Shown here: piece after piece, positions 33,563 to 44,379 of the stretch
Layout of the letters: every line of letters begins with the position of its first letter
Position numbering within the stretch: the stretch's first letter is position 1
Origin: Siderastrea radians
Taxonomy: Eukaryota > Cnidaria > Anthozoa > Scleractinia > Rhizangiidae
Length of the DNA stretch: 64,000 nt
Reading direction: 5' to 3'
Assembly (NCBI GenBank): GCA_964017195.1
Contig: OZ024900.1
Span: forward strand, 28,762,441-28,826,440
Notes under the pieces: model-generated
What the model was told of the DNA's origin: nothing
The model's database searches: none
Seen by the model: the letters and a program-made list of their open reading frames with translations, nothing else
Position numbers and translations under genes: made by a program

Positions 33563-35593
33563 GATCATATGTCATAGTGATCACTAAACCTGACAAGGAC
33601 TCTGGCGTCGTAGTAATGGGTAGGTCTGAATACCTGCGCTTATTATCCGAGGCATCAGTCAATGACACTAGCAAATTCCGACTCGTAGACCCTGAGAGGC
33701 CCAAAACAAGGGGAAGACCATCTAACTACTACCACCCCCTTCTACAAAGGGAGAAGGAAGTTGACGGTGTCATAACTAGAATACTACCCAAGGATGTTGC
33801 TGACCCCCTTCGACCCAAAGGCTCAAGACTAGCGCACTTAATGGTTTACCTAAGACTCACAAAGAGCGCCTAGCAATGCGCCCTATTTTGTCTGCCACGC
33901 ACACCTACAGCTACGCGTTGGCTAAGTGGCTAGACGAGAAACTGAAACCTTTATCGTATAATCAATATACGGTAACCGACACCTTTCAGTTTGTGAATGA
34001 GATACAGGGTATAGCCCTTTTCACAGTTACCTTTTTCATTTGCATTACAATGTATTTGAACGTGGATGTGAGGCAATTTCGGGCAAAGAGTGCAAAATTG
34101 CCCGAAATTGCCTCACATCCACGTTAAAAAACATTGTAATGCAAATGAGAAACGGTAACTGTGAAAAGGGCTATTGAAATCCATCATGGTGAGATCTCAG
34201 TGTCCTACGACGTAACATCGCTCTTCACAAACGTGCCTCTGGAGGAAACTATTCAGATAGTAGCTGATAAGGCTTTTTCTGATGATTGGTTTAATAAAAC
34301 CTACAAATTGAACCTCACCAGAGCGGATTTGGTTGACCTCCTCAGAGCAGCCACCCACAACCAACTCTTTCAATTCGATGGTGTTTTATACGAACAGACT
34401 GATGGCGTTGCAATGGGCTCGCCTCTTGGCCCATTGTTGGCTAATGTATTTATGTGCTCTATTGAGGCAAAACTTCAGCAGGATGGAAAGCTACCATCTT
34501 TTTATCGGCGTTATGTGGATGACACCCTCACCATAATGCCTGATAGAGAGTCAGCTGACTGTTTCCTACGCAACGTCAATGATTGTCACCCTTCAATTAA
34601 GTTCACAATGGAGGTCTAGACTGACGCTTCGCTCCCCTTTATTGGTGTACGCTTAATTAACTGCGCCCCGAGAATTGAGACGAAGGTTTATATTAAACCG
34701 ACCAATTCCGGCTTGCTACTCCACTATCAAAGCCATGTGGATAATCGGTATAAGAGAGGTTTGATCGTTACCATGCTCGATCGAGCCTACCGACTTTCGT
34801 CGCATTGGTCGCATTTCACAGAAGAATGCGATCGCTTGAGAGAAGTGTTTTTGAAGCTCAAGTACCCCTTGCGCTTAATCACCACAGCAATTAAACAGTT
34901 TATTGACTCCAAGATGTCGGATGGCCAACATCTCTGCCGAACACAGGACAACACCATCAGAGTCATTTTGCCCTTTAAAGATCAAGAATCAGCCAATATC
35001 GTTAAGAAACGCCTTAACAATCTCAGTTCAAAGGTCCAAACAACACTACGACCTGTGTTTGTCAGCCGGAAACTAAACCAAGACCTCCATGTGCGAGAAG
35101 CTAGGCCTGCTATTGTTAGCCAACAATGCGTTGTGTATCAGTTTAAATGTAACCTGTGTAATGCAGGGTATGTTGGCTACACCCGTGGGCACTTGCACGA
35201 GCGTGTGGATGGTCATAAAAGAAAGGTGTCCTCAATCTACAAACACTAGAACTTCGAACACAATACCTTGCTTGCTAAGAACTTAATTAGTCAGTTTCAC
35301 GTGCTCGCCAAATGCAAGAACAAGTTTGACTGCCTCGTTAAAGAGATGCTTTTTATACGTAGGCTAGTCCGAGATTTAAACGTGCAAACCGACTCTATTC
35401 GCGCGAAGGTCTTTGTTTAATGTCTTATGCTAATTTTTTTCAACTCTCAATAGGTCTTCTCGCAACCAGAATAATTATTTTTCTCTTGATAATGGCATCA
35501 TGACGACGTCGAAACGTCGAGGTTTTTTAAGTTTGTCTTTAACATTTAATAGTTATTTTCCCGTTTTTTTTTTTGTTTTTTTGTTGTATGTTA
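33562..35593 (+). mobile_element. Penelope-like element copy 2
   Basis: Carries RT and endonuclease in order on the plus strand: entry motif at 33577, the DGVAMGSPLGPLLAN and YRRYVDD boxes near 34400-34530, and the GIY-YIG core (CNLCNAGYVGYTRG, RVDGH) near 35150-35215. The pol stop TAA is at about 35418, followed by a tail shared with copies 1 and 3. Breaks include a frameshift near 33840, the 160-bp palindrome at 34013-34172, a TAG near 34617 and a TAG at 35247. It starts at the same truncated point as copy 1, whose RT is about 97% identical by eye. Confidence 0.88.
34013..34172. mobile_element. 160-bp palindromic MITE inserted in PLE RT
   Basis: Ends AGCCCTTTTCACAGTTACC and its near-perfect reverse complement; the whole unit is a hairpin with a tiny loop near GCAAAGAGTGCAAAATTGC. 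PLE copy 1 reads CAGGGTATTGAAATCC at this point, so the empty site is known. The duplicated target is TA or TAT (ambiguous). Confidence 0.88.
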
Positions 35594-36095
35594 ATGAATG
35601 ACATGGTAAATTGTCTTTTGATGTATCAGGTGCCCAAAGTTTTTAATTACTTAACCTGTTTTAGTGTTGAAAGCTCCTTTTGCAATTTCGCCACTCCAAT
35701 ATCGATTAAAGACATGATCAGTGGATGGAATGAGCTTTCTTACGATTTTTTTCAGATAAATCAGCCGCTTTCAAAGCAGGTCCTAAATTATCCTTTATTC
35801 CCTTCCCGGTTTATTTTTAACAAATTTATTCTTTGTTATACCGCATTCACTACAAATGCTTTTCATTATTGTTCTTCCATTCTTGGTTTTAGCATATTTT
35901 TCTGAATTTGACACACATTCAGCGACCTTTTTTTGTTTCACGCAATAGCTTTTCATTGCCGCCTTTATATTTTAATGAAAAAATATTGAAATCCAAAGGT
36001 TCCGCTCAGACGGTTTTGTGTTTACATAAGCAGATAAAGGACTGGGGCAAAAAAAAAAAGATTTGGCGGGAAAATAGGGGGAAATGGTGGGCGTA
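35594..36095. other. Boundary between PLE copy 2 and Polinton-type element
   Basis: AT-rich, no supported gene. The part from about 35950 resembles 14881-15050. The Polinton terminus should lie here, but no terminal inverted repeat could be matched with the 48.7-49.0 kb side. Confidence 0.4.
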
Positions 36096-36934
36096 TCAGT
36101 ATTTCTGTTTCAAACCTAACCCCAGCTTTTGTTTTAAATTAATCGCGTTTCTTGCGGCAGTATGCCCCCATTGTCGTTCTTTCCATGGAATAGAATCAAG
36201 AGATTTTACCATTTTTCTGTCTGCTTTTTGTTTACATTTCTTTTCGTTTTTATTGTATTTTTTATTTCGGTACGAGCAGACACTGTAGTCTACATCGTGT
36301 CGCATAGCAACCCCATCTGTCGCTCCTGTTGGCTGTTGGTTTATTTCTAGAATTTCTCCAGTTTCTGGATCGTATTTCAATTGTTGTTCAATAGGATTAT
36401 ACGGGCCAGTGTAATGGTGTCCCGGAAGTGTAAAACCTTTTTTCGGTTTCGGTAATTTACCAATTGCGTTGTGTATATCAATCCCTGCCCCATCTAACTC
36501 ATGTCTATCAGTCTTGTATCTTTTATTTGGTCGTATTTTTGTTGAAAGTTGATCGAGCAATTCACTTCCAACTTTTCCAATGGTAGGTGTGGCTTTGTCA
36601 AGGGTATAATCTATAGCCTTTTTTTGTAGTCTAGGATTTCGCAGAGCCTCAGAAGCGTAATAGCGCCCCGCCTCAAAGCCTTTTTTTGCCAGAAAGGGGA
36701 TTCCTTTTTCAATGGCTAAATCGCCCACTGTCATAGTAACATTACCAAGTAGTGAACCGCCCCTCGCATCTTGGAGGGGCTCACTCAGTTTCCCAATAGA
36801 AAACGACTTTTTGTCTTTCCACAGGATGCACATTTGACCTTTAAGAGTTTTCGGTTGTTTTTAGTGATAACAACCTTTTCGGTTCCTTTGACATTGGGTG
36901 TGTCCCTTTTTTCTTTCACGCAATACACGTTCAT
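36096..36934 (-). pseudogene. PLA2-like virion protein (Polinton)
   Basis: The main frame (36833-36096, 245 codons) ends in a phospholipase A2-like domain. LPGHHYTGPYNPIEQQL resembles the calcium loop, and VAMRHDVDYSVC contains the HD-x-x-Y catalytic pattern seen in parvoviral and Polinton capsid PLA2 domains. A basic C-terminus follows. Just upstream, in another frame from ATG at 36934, lies a short stretch with paired cysteines (CASCGKTKSRF) like a zinc ribbon. It may be a separate tiny gene or the N-terminus lost by a frameshift near 36830. In related viruses such domains are thought to help membrane escape; that role is inferred here. Confidence 0.7.
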
Positions 36935-36943
36935 TGTATATAC

Positions 36944-37400
36944 TTAAGAAAAATAATTTTTAACTATTTGTTCGTTTTTATGTAAATTATCACTGAACAG
37001 TTTTAAAATATTTTTGTAACTCGTGCCTTTGTTCTTTTCATTCAAAAAAAGAAGGCAGTAATAACCACACCTAAGACTATTTTCCTCTTGAAGTTGTGAA
37101 TCATTGCGAATATAGTTTTTCTTTCCGAGCGCTTTCATTTACATTTCCCACTCCAATTGAGGTGGCAGGCCAAACGAGTCGAAATACTCATAGCTTCCAT
37201 TTTTTGTAAACCAACAACACACCCAGTGGGTCCCCAAGCTTTCAAAATCATCTAAGTTTATTATACATGGAGAGTGATGGAGTGGTTTTGTTTCATTACG
37301 AGAGAATATACCTTTGATGGGGATACCAAGGTATTTGCACCATTTTCTTAAGTCAACATTGGAGAGAGGTACGTCTTTGAACTTTAATTTTTTTTTTTTT
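36944..37400 (-). pseudogene. Adenain-type cysteine protease (Polinton maturation protease)
   Basis: The upstream half (37387-37142) has the catalytic His context GTHWVCCWF and the acid in YFDSFG. The downstream half (37138-36944) has the oxyanion Gln and nucleophile Cys in SQLQEENSLRCGYYCLLFL. An in-frame TAA at 37139-37141 separates the halves. The 5' end runs into a 14-base homopolymer (37388-37401) where the frame is closed by a stop, so the true start is lost or miscounted. Family function: cleavage of virion precursors. All active-site residues are still readable, but the gene is broken. Confidence 0.8.
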
Positions 37401-37401
37401 T

Positions 37402-37553
37402 AATGATCGTCCCAAGTTCCGAAGAAGGGTGGCGGGTGCAGTTTCTTTCTTTTGCCCGTCAGTCAGCGCGAACTTGAGTGGGTAATAATTTGTGGTCATC
37501 GTGGGATGCATATTATAAATAGAAAAAAAAAATGACTGTCATGAAATGGGTTC
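37402..37553. other. Spacer between protease and capsid genes
   Basis: Short intergenic sequence with low-complexity A/T runs, no gene. Confidence 0.5.
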
Positions 37554-38788
37554 TTAGACTACAACCAGTTCATCACCGAGCTGTTTTAGCACAATTTCTT
37601 CCTCATTCAAAACCGCCGCAAAGATCGTGTAATCTTGTACGTTTGCGGCCTCGTTTAACCTGTAATGAAACTTAAGTTTCTTCGGATCATCCGTCATTTT
37701 TTCTTTGGCATTCCGGAGGTCAAAATAAATGATAGGGTATAATTTTTCGAAGTTAGTGAGCTGGAGCTGGACACCGAGGTTGTAATCGTTTTACCTGTAT
37801 CTGAAATCGATTAAGTCATTCGTATTTTGAAATCACCTTCATAGTCAAGCTCAGGGTAAAAGATTGTGCCGTACTGAAGGCGGCAAGTGGCTAATTTCGC
37901 GCTGTCATCACCATCGAGATCAAACGTGTCAAAGATGTAAGGATTTTGAGTAAAAGCCTTTTGTTTTCGTGTTTGTTGGAAGAACACAAACACGTGTTTT
38001 GGGTTTTTAACCCCAGGCGTTATCAACCACGTGCCATTTGCATCACGTCGGGAACTACTCAGGTGTAACATTTCTTTCAAGTATTTCCATTGTGTCGGTT
38101 TTAAGAAATTTTCACTGATTTGCGAGCTTCTGACCCTCATCAGTGAATCGTAATTGTGGAACCCACAACTCGAATTTTGGTTTTGAAAAATCATTTCTGT
38201 GTCGTCTTGTAGCACAGTTTCAAACTCCAGTTGCATTGGTGGTAAGAGCCTGTCCGACAGACCTTCGAAGAAAGAGTATCGGTTGAGAGGGAGAATAGTT
38301 TCAACTGTGTTACCCTCATGGGACAAGGCCGCCCTTTGTCGTATTCCAGGATTAGTCGCAGCGTCTGAAGTTACTGTGGTATCATCACTGTCAAGATACC
38401 AAAACTGGTTTTTGGTCACACTTCTTGAATAATCATCACTAAATTAGTCGAGCAAACGTTTTAGGAAAATGACTTTGTGAATATCATTGGCCTCGTAAAC
38501 GGACCTTCCTGCCGACTTGACAGTCATACTTTTGATCAATGAGAAAGAACCATTGATTGGAGCTGATGCAGTGTTAGCCGCTATTCTAGCCCCTTCTGCA
38601 GTAGCCTCAAACGTGAAAATAATGCGAAAATAAGCGTTATACCAATCACAAAAATTATCCCGATCTCTAGTAGTGAATTTATGACCACTCTTTCGTTGAG
38701 TTTGGTTATTTCCTGGAAAAGTCAGTGGGGTATCCAAATTGATTTGGATGTATTCAGTTTTCTCAAGATATTGTGGCGACCTGAACAT
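37554..38788 (-). pseudogene. Major capsid protein (Polinton type)
   Basis: Starts at 38788 (MFRSPQYLEKTEYIQINLD) and can be followed to a TAA at 37554-37556 (QLGDELVVV), about 410 residues in three pieces. The N-terminal 114 codons stop at an in-frame TAA (38444-38446), the middle piece continues in the same frame to 37811, and the C-terminal piece needs a frame change and passes another TAA at 37791-37793. The first piece, with KFTTRDRDNFCDWYNAYF, and the last, with YPIIYFDLRN, resemble the double-jelly-roll capsid proteins of cnidarian and worm Polintons (F54H12.2-like). Assignment rests on remembered family features and gene order. Confidence 0.7.
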
Positions 38789-38834
38789 TGTGGCGAATAA
38801 TAAATAAAGGTAAAAAAAATTTTTTGAGGGGTGA

Positions 38835-39179
38835 TTAAATTTGATTTGCTAAAATTCGATTTAGTTTTAACATAGGGTCTTCTTTTGGCACTCGGTTTTG
38901 CAAAATTTTCTGAAGTTTCGTCTCTGCATCCTGTGACGAGCGCTTTCGCAAAATTTGCTGAATTTTATCAGCGCCTTTTTCTACCACCATTTCAACGACT
39001 TTTTGCCCCACTTTTGTAGTAACTTGAGCAGCTTTTTTCGCCACATTTTTTACACCAGCTTTGAACACTTTGCCGATGGTCGTGAGGGTGTCACGGACTA
39101 AACCTGACCTCTTGTGTTTATATCGATACTTTCCGGCGTGCTCGTCATAGAACTTTGTCCATTCACTTGCATGATTCAT
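38835..39179 (-). CDS. Small basic virion-associated protein, hypothetical
   Basis: Best start is ATG at 39179 (MNHASEWTKFYDEHAGKYRY), 114 residues to the stop at 38835. Lys/Arg-rich with an amphipathic helical centre (VGQKVVEMVVEKGADKIQQI), and intact. It lies between the capsid genes, so it may be a core or minor virion component. Function unknown. Confidence 0.6.
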   Translation of the reverse strand: MNHASEWTKFYDEHAGKYRYKHKRSGLVRDTLTTIGKVFKAGVKNVAKKAAQVTTKVGQKVVEMVVEKGADKIQQILRKRSSQDAETKLQKILQNRVPKEDPMLKLNRILANQI

Positions 39180-39219
39180 CTTTATACATTTACGAAAAGT
39201 TTTCACTGTTCTTCAATCA

Positions 39220-39955
39220 TTATGCTGACTGCGACGTCAAGCCTGTTAGGTCCAAAATGTTGTCTCTACCGTCTGATACCCAAATTCTGATTGTATTAAT
39301 ATGGCTTTTGTTTACAGGATGCCACTCAAGCCGATAGGGCTCTTTTTGAAAGGGATAACTGACCAGGAGATTCACAGTTGAAAAACTAAAAATGACATCG
39401 TTTTCAACATCGTTTGCTTGCCGCGTGATCAGATCGCAGTGGAGAAACACCCAATCAACACTTCTTGTGATATCCGGAACCATATTTCCCACATAATTGT
39501 TTTTTTCTTCAAAAACTGGTTTTTTTAAAACCAACTAATTTTGCGAATTCTCCCCGAGAAAGGTCAAGCTCATAATCTTTGTGAATCAAAATGACAACCC
39601 GGTAAATTGTCATATTGAAAAACAGAGTCAAAATATGTTCACTGTCTTTGTCTTCCGGATCTATTCTTCCGGTGTGGGCCTGAAGATAACTGTTGATGTC
39701 AGAGTAACTATACATCCCATCAGGGAAAGTCAAGGTCCGCCAATTTTCAGATTTTTTTTTTCTCCACCGAATTTTGTTGTTATCATAAGCTTCAGCGACG
39801 TTGTACCATGAACAGCTCATGGTGACAAGTTTGTTAAGCACTGCCTTATAGCTTTTTGCTCATCTAAGTGGATCGGTGGGTTGAAGTTAATTGTGAAATC
39901 GTGTGAAACCTGGTTGCCATATTTTTTGGCGTGCGAGGTTCAAGTCGAGCAGAAG
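39220..39955 (-). pseudogene. Probable minor capsid (penton-like) protein
   Basis: The frame from ATG 39820 (MSCSWYNVAEAYDNNKIRW) contains WRTLTFPDGMYSYSDINSYL and runs to 39509. The continuation is in another frame (39534-39220, EEKNNYVGNMVPDITRSVD...YRLEWHPVN). The break falls in a run of seven A near 39525, a typical slippage point. Homologous-looking coding sequence continues upstream to about 39955 in a third frame. Position and style fit the Polinton minor capsid or penton, but this is an inference. Confidence 0.5.
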
Positions 39956-39963
39956 GTTGAGCG

Positions 39964-40836
39964 TCATTGCCTTTCTATATAATCACCAAAAATTTCCTCT
40001 TTTTTTTTTTGTTTTTCACTGATTACACCATTTTTAACAAGTGAATCAATCAGAGAAATAACCTGGCGACGAAGTTTTATTGAACTGTTTCCAGCCTTGA
40101 TCGAACCCAAGCCCACGTAAAGTTGATTGATAATTTCGTCAGCGGACGCGTTCATCAAACCACTCCCCTCTGTTTCCCAGTCTTGTTCAGGAAAGTCATC
40201 TTCATCGTCTGAAAACTCGATATCAGGTCTTCGGCTCATAACAGCCTTTTCAAGAAGGGTTGGAGGGGGGGGGGGTCGTTTCTTTGTTGGTTTTGCCCGA
40301 GGGGTCACCAACCTCTGGCGACCTTCTTGAAGCTGTTCAGAGGTTATTTCTCTTTTTGCAACAATCCCATCTCTTATGTTTTTAAGGTCTTCTATTGAAT
40401 AACCGGATAATGGAGATTTTTTACTTTTCACTCTGTAGTTGGGATCATTTCCGTATTGCCTGATCAGCCAATTGAGCGTTTGCAACAGGGTTGATTCAAG
40501 GAGATATTCAGGCTCAACCGGTCCCGGCTCCCCCCACTCTTTGCACTTGGAACTTTCTTCAAGTGGTGGGGGTGGCAGTGGAAATTCATTATCATCATCA
40601 TCAATGACATATAAGGTGCGGGTGGTGATGGAGGTGGTGATGATGTTGGTGATGGTGATGGTGCTGGTGTTTGTGCTGGTGTTGGTGCGTCCGGTCTGAA
40701 GTCATCAAGTGTAATCAGGATCTTCTTCCACCTCAGCTTTCTCTTGTCCAGCGTTGGTTTTATCAAGCCTTTTCGTAATCGGTTTAAAAAGCTCCTCTCC
40801 TGAAAGCTGACCAAACTCCTTCCCAATTTTGTTCAT
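39964..40836 (-). pseudogene. Proline-rich virion protein, hypothetical
   Basis: ATG at 40836 (MNKIGKEFGQLSGEELFKPI) opens a frame that ends near 40707. The next piece, rich in Pro/Ala (APTPAQTPAPSPSP), is in the +1 frame, and the C-terminal 173 codons (40485-39964) hold YSIEDLKNIRDGI, an acidic stretch (FSDDEDDFPEQDWE) and a helical end. At least two frameshifts. No known domain. Its location upstream of the capsid genes suggests a virion or scaffold protein. Confidence 0.5.
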
Positions 40837-40951
40837 TTTGAATTTTGAAGTATCTCATGTGTTTGCTGATCGACCGCTGACTTTTCAGCAGCCTTTTGTT
40901 TCTACTTTCGCATTGACATTTTTTAATGTCATATATATATCAATAAAAAAA

Positions 40952-41580
40952 ATGAAGATTCCGAATTATGATCCTAACTTTCTAACGACATTGACTACAA
41001 GCAAGGACACCCTTGCATGCCCACTGATGTTTTCCGGATGTTAATTTGTGGGCCAAGCAATTCTGGAAAAACAAACATCCTGCTGCATATGGTTTACGAG
41101 TTGCTGGAATATGACAAAGCTTACCTTTTTTCAAAAAACCTCCACCAAAACAAATATCGAGCGCTTTTACAGGACTTTGCCACAAGAATCGACCCTGAAG
41201 TTGGTCACGAGGTCATCGAGGCGCCAGGGGATGAGGTTATTCCACTTGAAGAGCTTCCGGTGGACAACTAAAAGGTTGTCGTCTTTGACGACTTGGTTTG
41301 TGAAAGCAACCAAAACGCCATCATCAACTATTTCATCAACGGGCGGCACAAAAACTGCAGCGTTATTTATCTCACTCAAACCTTTTACAAGGCACCCAAA
41401 AACATCCGCGACAACTGTAGCCATTTTTGCATTTCTTCCGAAAGAAAACATGCGAACCGCGAACGAGCTTGGGGTGGACCACCAACTGCTGGACAGTGCA
41501 ACCGACAAAAAATATTCCTTCTATTACTATGACAAACCACAGAAATTGATGAAAAAAATTTTGATGAAGATATACACAAT
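40952..41580 (+). pseudogene. Packaging ATPase (FtsK/HerA-type, Polinton)
   Basis: ATG at 40952 starts MKIPNYDPNFLTTLTTSKDT; a frame change near 41017 leads to [18 protein letters not shown], the Walker A motif (about 41050-41073). After an in-frame TAA (41269-41271) the same frame gives VVVFDDLV, the Walker B motif (about 41272-41295), and then [19 protein letters not shown], the sensor region. A further shift near 41460 brings the C-terminal part. Family role: pumping genome into capsids. Broken three times, therefore inactive. Confidence 0.8.
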
Positions 41581-43455
41581 GGGTTACATAAACAGTGCGA
41601 TCGATGAAACTGGGAGTGGTACAGGCGCAAGTGGGACGCCAGGGCCGCCAGGACCCCCTGGACCGAAAGGCGAAACAGGCCCACAGGGGCCACCAGGATC
41701 CCAAGGCCCAACTGGGCCCCATGGTGCCCATGGCCCAACAGGCCCCCAAGGACCTCCAAGTGCGGAAGGACCTACTGGCGACCACGGACAGACAAGCCCA
41801 AAAGGGGATAGAGGAGAAAAAGGCGATAAGGGTGATAAGGGTGAAAAAGGAGAAAAAGGCGATAACGGTGATAAGGGTGAAAAAGGAGATAAAGGCGACC
41901 CAGGACACCGGGGCTTGGAAGGCCCACGTGGCACACAAGGTCTCAGAAGGCTTCAAGGCTTGCAAGGGCCACAAGGCCCCACCAGCGCAGGTGGAGATCC
42001 TACCTTACTAGCGACAAAGTTGAACAAAAACGCTGATAGTGATATGCAAAATAGGTACGAGATATTGAGGTCGAAAAGAGACCCTTATCCTATCCACGGC
42101 GATCTGTCTAAAGTTATTAGCTATGAAGACCAGCGAGAAATTTTTCTCTCAAAAAAGGAAGGCGGGAAAATGGAACAAAGCCTTGATATGAACAACAATA
42201 CAATCTACAACTTAAAAGATAGGGATCCCAGCGGGCCAGCTGAGGCGACAAACCAAAAAATATGTCGACACTCAACTAGCTACCAAGTTGGACAAAGCAG
42301 CTGACATTGACATGAAAAACCATCCAATTACCAATCTTGAGCTTCCGTTAAACCAGAGAGACGCCACATATGTCGATTATGCCAACTACAAAATTAATGA
42401 TGAAGCACAAAAGTATGTCAAGGTTGATGGAAGTAATGGCATGACTGGTAAATTGGGCTTAAATGATAAAAAAATAATTAACGTGAAAACCGATGACAAA
42501 AACATAAAATCTGCAGCTAATGTCGGCTATGTCAGCAGTAAGGTGAACACCGCTAAAGGGGATGTATTTGTAGGGCTGAAAAATTACTTTGATAAAAAGA
42601 TAAATGAATCCCGTATCAGTAGCTCGACTAATAAAAAAGATGTTTTTAGGTATATTATGGAAAATGGTGTGATGAATCTTCCAGCGAAAACAACATAGAA
42701 GTTGATGGCATTGTTAACTTCTCAGCTCCCCCCCCCCCACAATGTTAACAAAAAAGCTTACAAATTCAAAATCGTATGGGGGAAAACGCTCAAAATAAGT
42801 ATTCTTCTCGCGTTGGCACAACAACAAATTTGTCAGTGAGTGTCGTTTCCACTTCACTAACTATTGGTCAACAATCAACCAAGCTGTTTGTTAATTACAG
42901 TAAATCGATTGTTCACTTACGCAAGTGGAGCATAACTCCTCCCGAATACATTTACATTGACATGCATTTTCAGGGCACAGCAAGCAGCTCCACTCAAGGA
43001 GTTGGCTATTTGATTGTTTATGGTATCAAGGGATCGCAAAGTATTGTGGATTCGAGTGTTTATGATACACCCTATGTTATTGAAAGTGGTAGATTAGTGA
43101 TGCAAACAGACTTAGACATGAATGTGTACCGATTGTTGAATTCAGTTCATTATATACATGGCATTTTAAATACGAAAAATGGGAACACAGTTTTTGAATG
43201 GATGTGCCAAAATTATAATTCCAAACAATAGCCATATATTCAGAATAAAACTATGTTTTTAAACTAAGTTTGAGGTATTCAGCAATATCTTTGAAAATAA
43301 ACCACGGTTTTATGTTAAATAAAATATATAACGTTACATCATCGCAAAATACTCAATTACAAACAAATAATACAAATTTAAAATTACAGTTCGGTTCTGT
43401 GGATTTAGTTAATAAGATTAATAATAAAGAAATTTTACTATTTATTGAATATTAA
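41580..43455 (+). pseudogene. Collagen-like fibre protein (Polinton)
   Basis: A Gly-X-Y tract of about 115 triplets' worth of sequence (41626-41990), first rich in GPP/GPQ and then in GDK/GEK, is followed by a long non-collagenous tail. The tail appears in frames 41990-42304, 42288-42698, 42776-43231 and 43270-43455, separated by stops or shifts (e.g. after a C-run at 42728-42737). The tail looks like a repeated helical or beta trimerising stalk ([38 protein letters not shown]) and a globular end. This architecture suits a virion spike. The open frame is continuous with the ATPase C-terminus, so the original start is uncertain; [11 protein letters not shown] at 41579 is a candidate. Confidence 0.65.
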
Positions 43456-43490
43456 GAGTGCCGTGAAAAAAAATTGCCTTTATTTAGACC

Positions 43491-43987
43491 ATGGTCGACA
43501 CAAGGCGAAATATATTCGACTTCAACCACATCGACCCAACCCGTTCCAAGGGGACTGTTGAAATGCTAAAAATCTTTATGCCTACTACCACAAGAAACAT
43601 TACGGTTACGAAAAGCTGTACCGCAGCTACCAACAAAAAAGCTTGATTTGCAACATTTCCGCTGGCAAATCAATTGTCAGTGCTGCGGTGGCACGTGGCA
43701 TAACCCTGAATCCAGTTTTCATTGCAACTTTAACAGGGGTCGGTCTCATTATCAAAGGTGTGGCAACTTTCAAGAAATACAACAAAAAGGTTGAGAAGGC
43801 AAATTTTGCAAGGATCGAGTACAAAAAAATCCTTGACGAAATTCGATTTTACCTCAGGGGTGAACCTTTCAACGAAACAGCGGTCCTCGACAAATTAAAA
43901 ATGATTGACGATTTTATCAGTAACCACTGCATGGAAATACCCTCAAGGCTAAATGTCAAATACAACAAACTGTTTGCTCCCTGGTAA
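43491..43987 (+). pseudogene. Hypothetical membrane protein (Polinton)
   Basis: ATG at 43491 (MVDTRRNIFDFNHIDPT) opens a frame of about 50 codons. After a shift near 43570-43640 the frame 43643-43987 continues with a hydrophobic segment (LNPVFIATLTGVGLIIKGV) and a charged helical C-terminus. One transmembrane helix is likely. Function unknown; it lies directly after the fibre gene. Confidence 0.5.
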
Positions 43988-44157
43988 GAGGTCACTGGGT
44001 TCTCCACCATTCATCAAACTTTTTTTTTTGCACGTTGCTCGGTTTCTGATAATTTAGGGAGGTGAAGAGATGAAAGTTTGAGAATTCTATTTTTGTATGG
44101 CCAGTCTTTAGAAGAAATCTTTTCAAACTAATTGTGCAGAAAGCTGACGTAGTTTAC

Positions 44158-44343
44158 TCAATTATACATCTTAAATTGTTCAATAACGTTTCCCAGAAAG
44201 CGTATCTGATCATCGTTAAACATGTCGTAAATTTCACATTTTTTTAGAACATTTTTTAAATGAACCCAGCTCACACTAGCGTCGGGTTCTTTCGGGGGTC
44301 TGACCGAACCCACGTCTTGGATGTCATCGGCTTTGATCACCAT
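44158..44343 (-). CDS. Small hypothetical ORF (Polinton)
   Basis: 61 codons, start MVIKADDIQDVGSVRPP, acidic and helical (WVHLKNVLKKCEIYDMF). Divergent from the integrase 37 bases away. No domain recognised; it might be a fragment of a longer gene. Confidence 0.35.
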   Translation of the reverse strand: MVIKADDIQDVGSVRPPKEPDASVSWVHLKNVLKKCEIYDMFNDDQIRFLGNVIEQFKMYN

Positions 44344-44379
44344 ATGGATTGTCCATCTTTTATATATTCATATATTTTA

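Noticed and set aside
36944..41271. Repeated in-frame TAA stops in the capsid, protease and ATPase genes might mean a reassigned stop codon in the element.
   Set aside because: Frameshifts and other stops occur in the same genes and the polymerase has many breaks, so ordinary decay explains them.
41372..41974. Long minus-strand open frames opposite the fibre gene.
   Set aside because: They are antisense of the Gly-X-Y tract, whose composition keeps other frames open (Pro/Gly/Leu/Trp-rich shadows).
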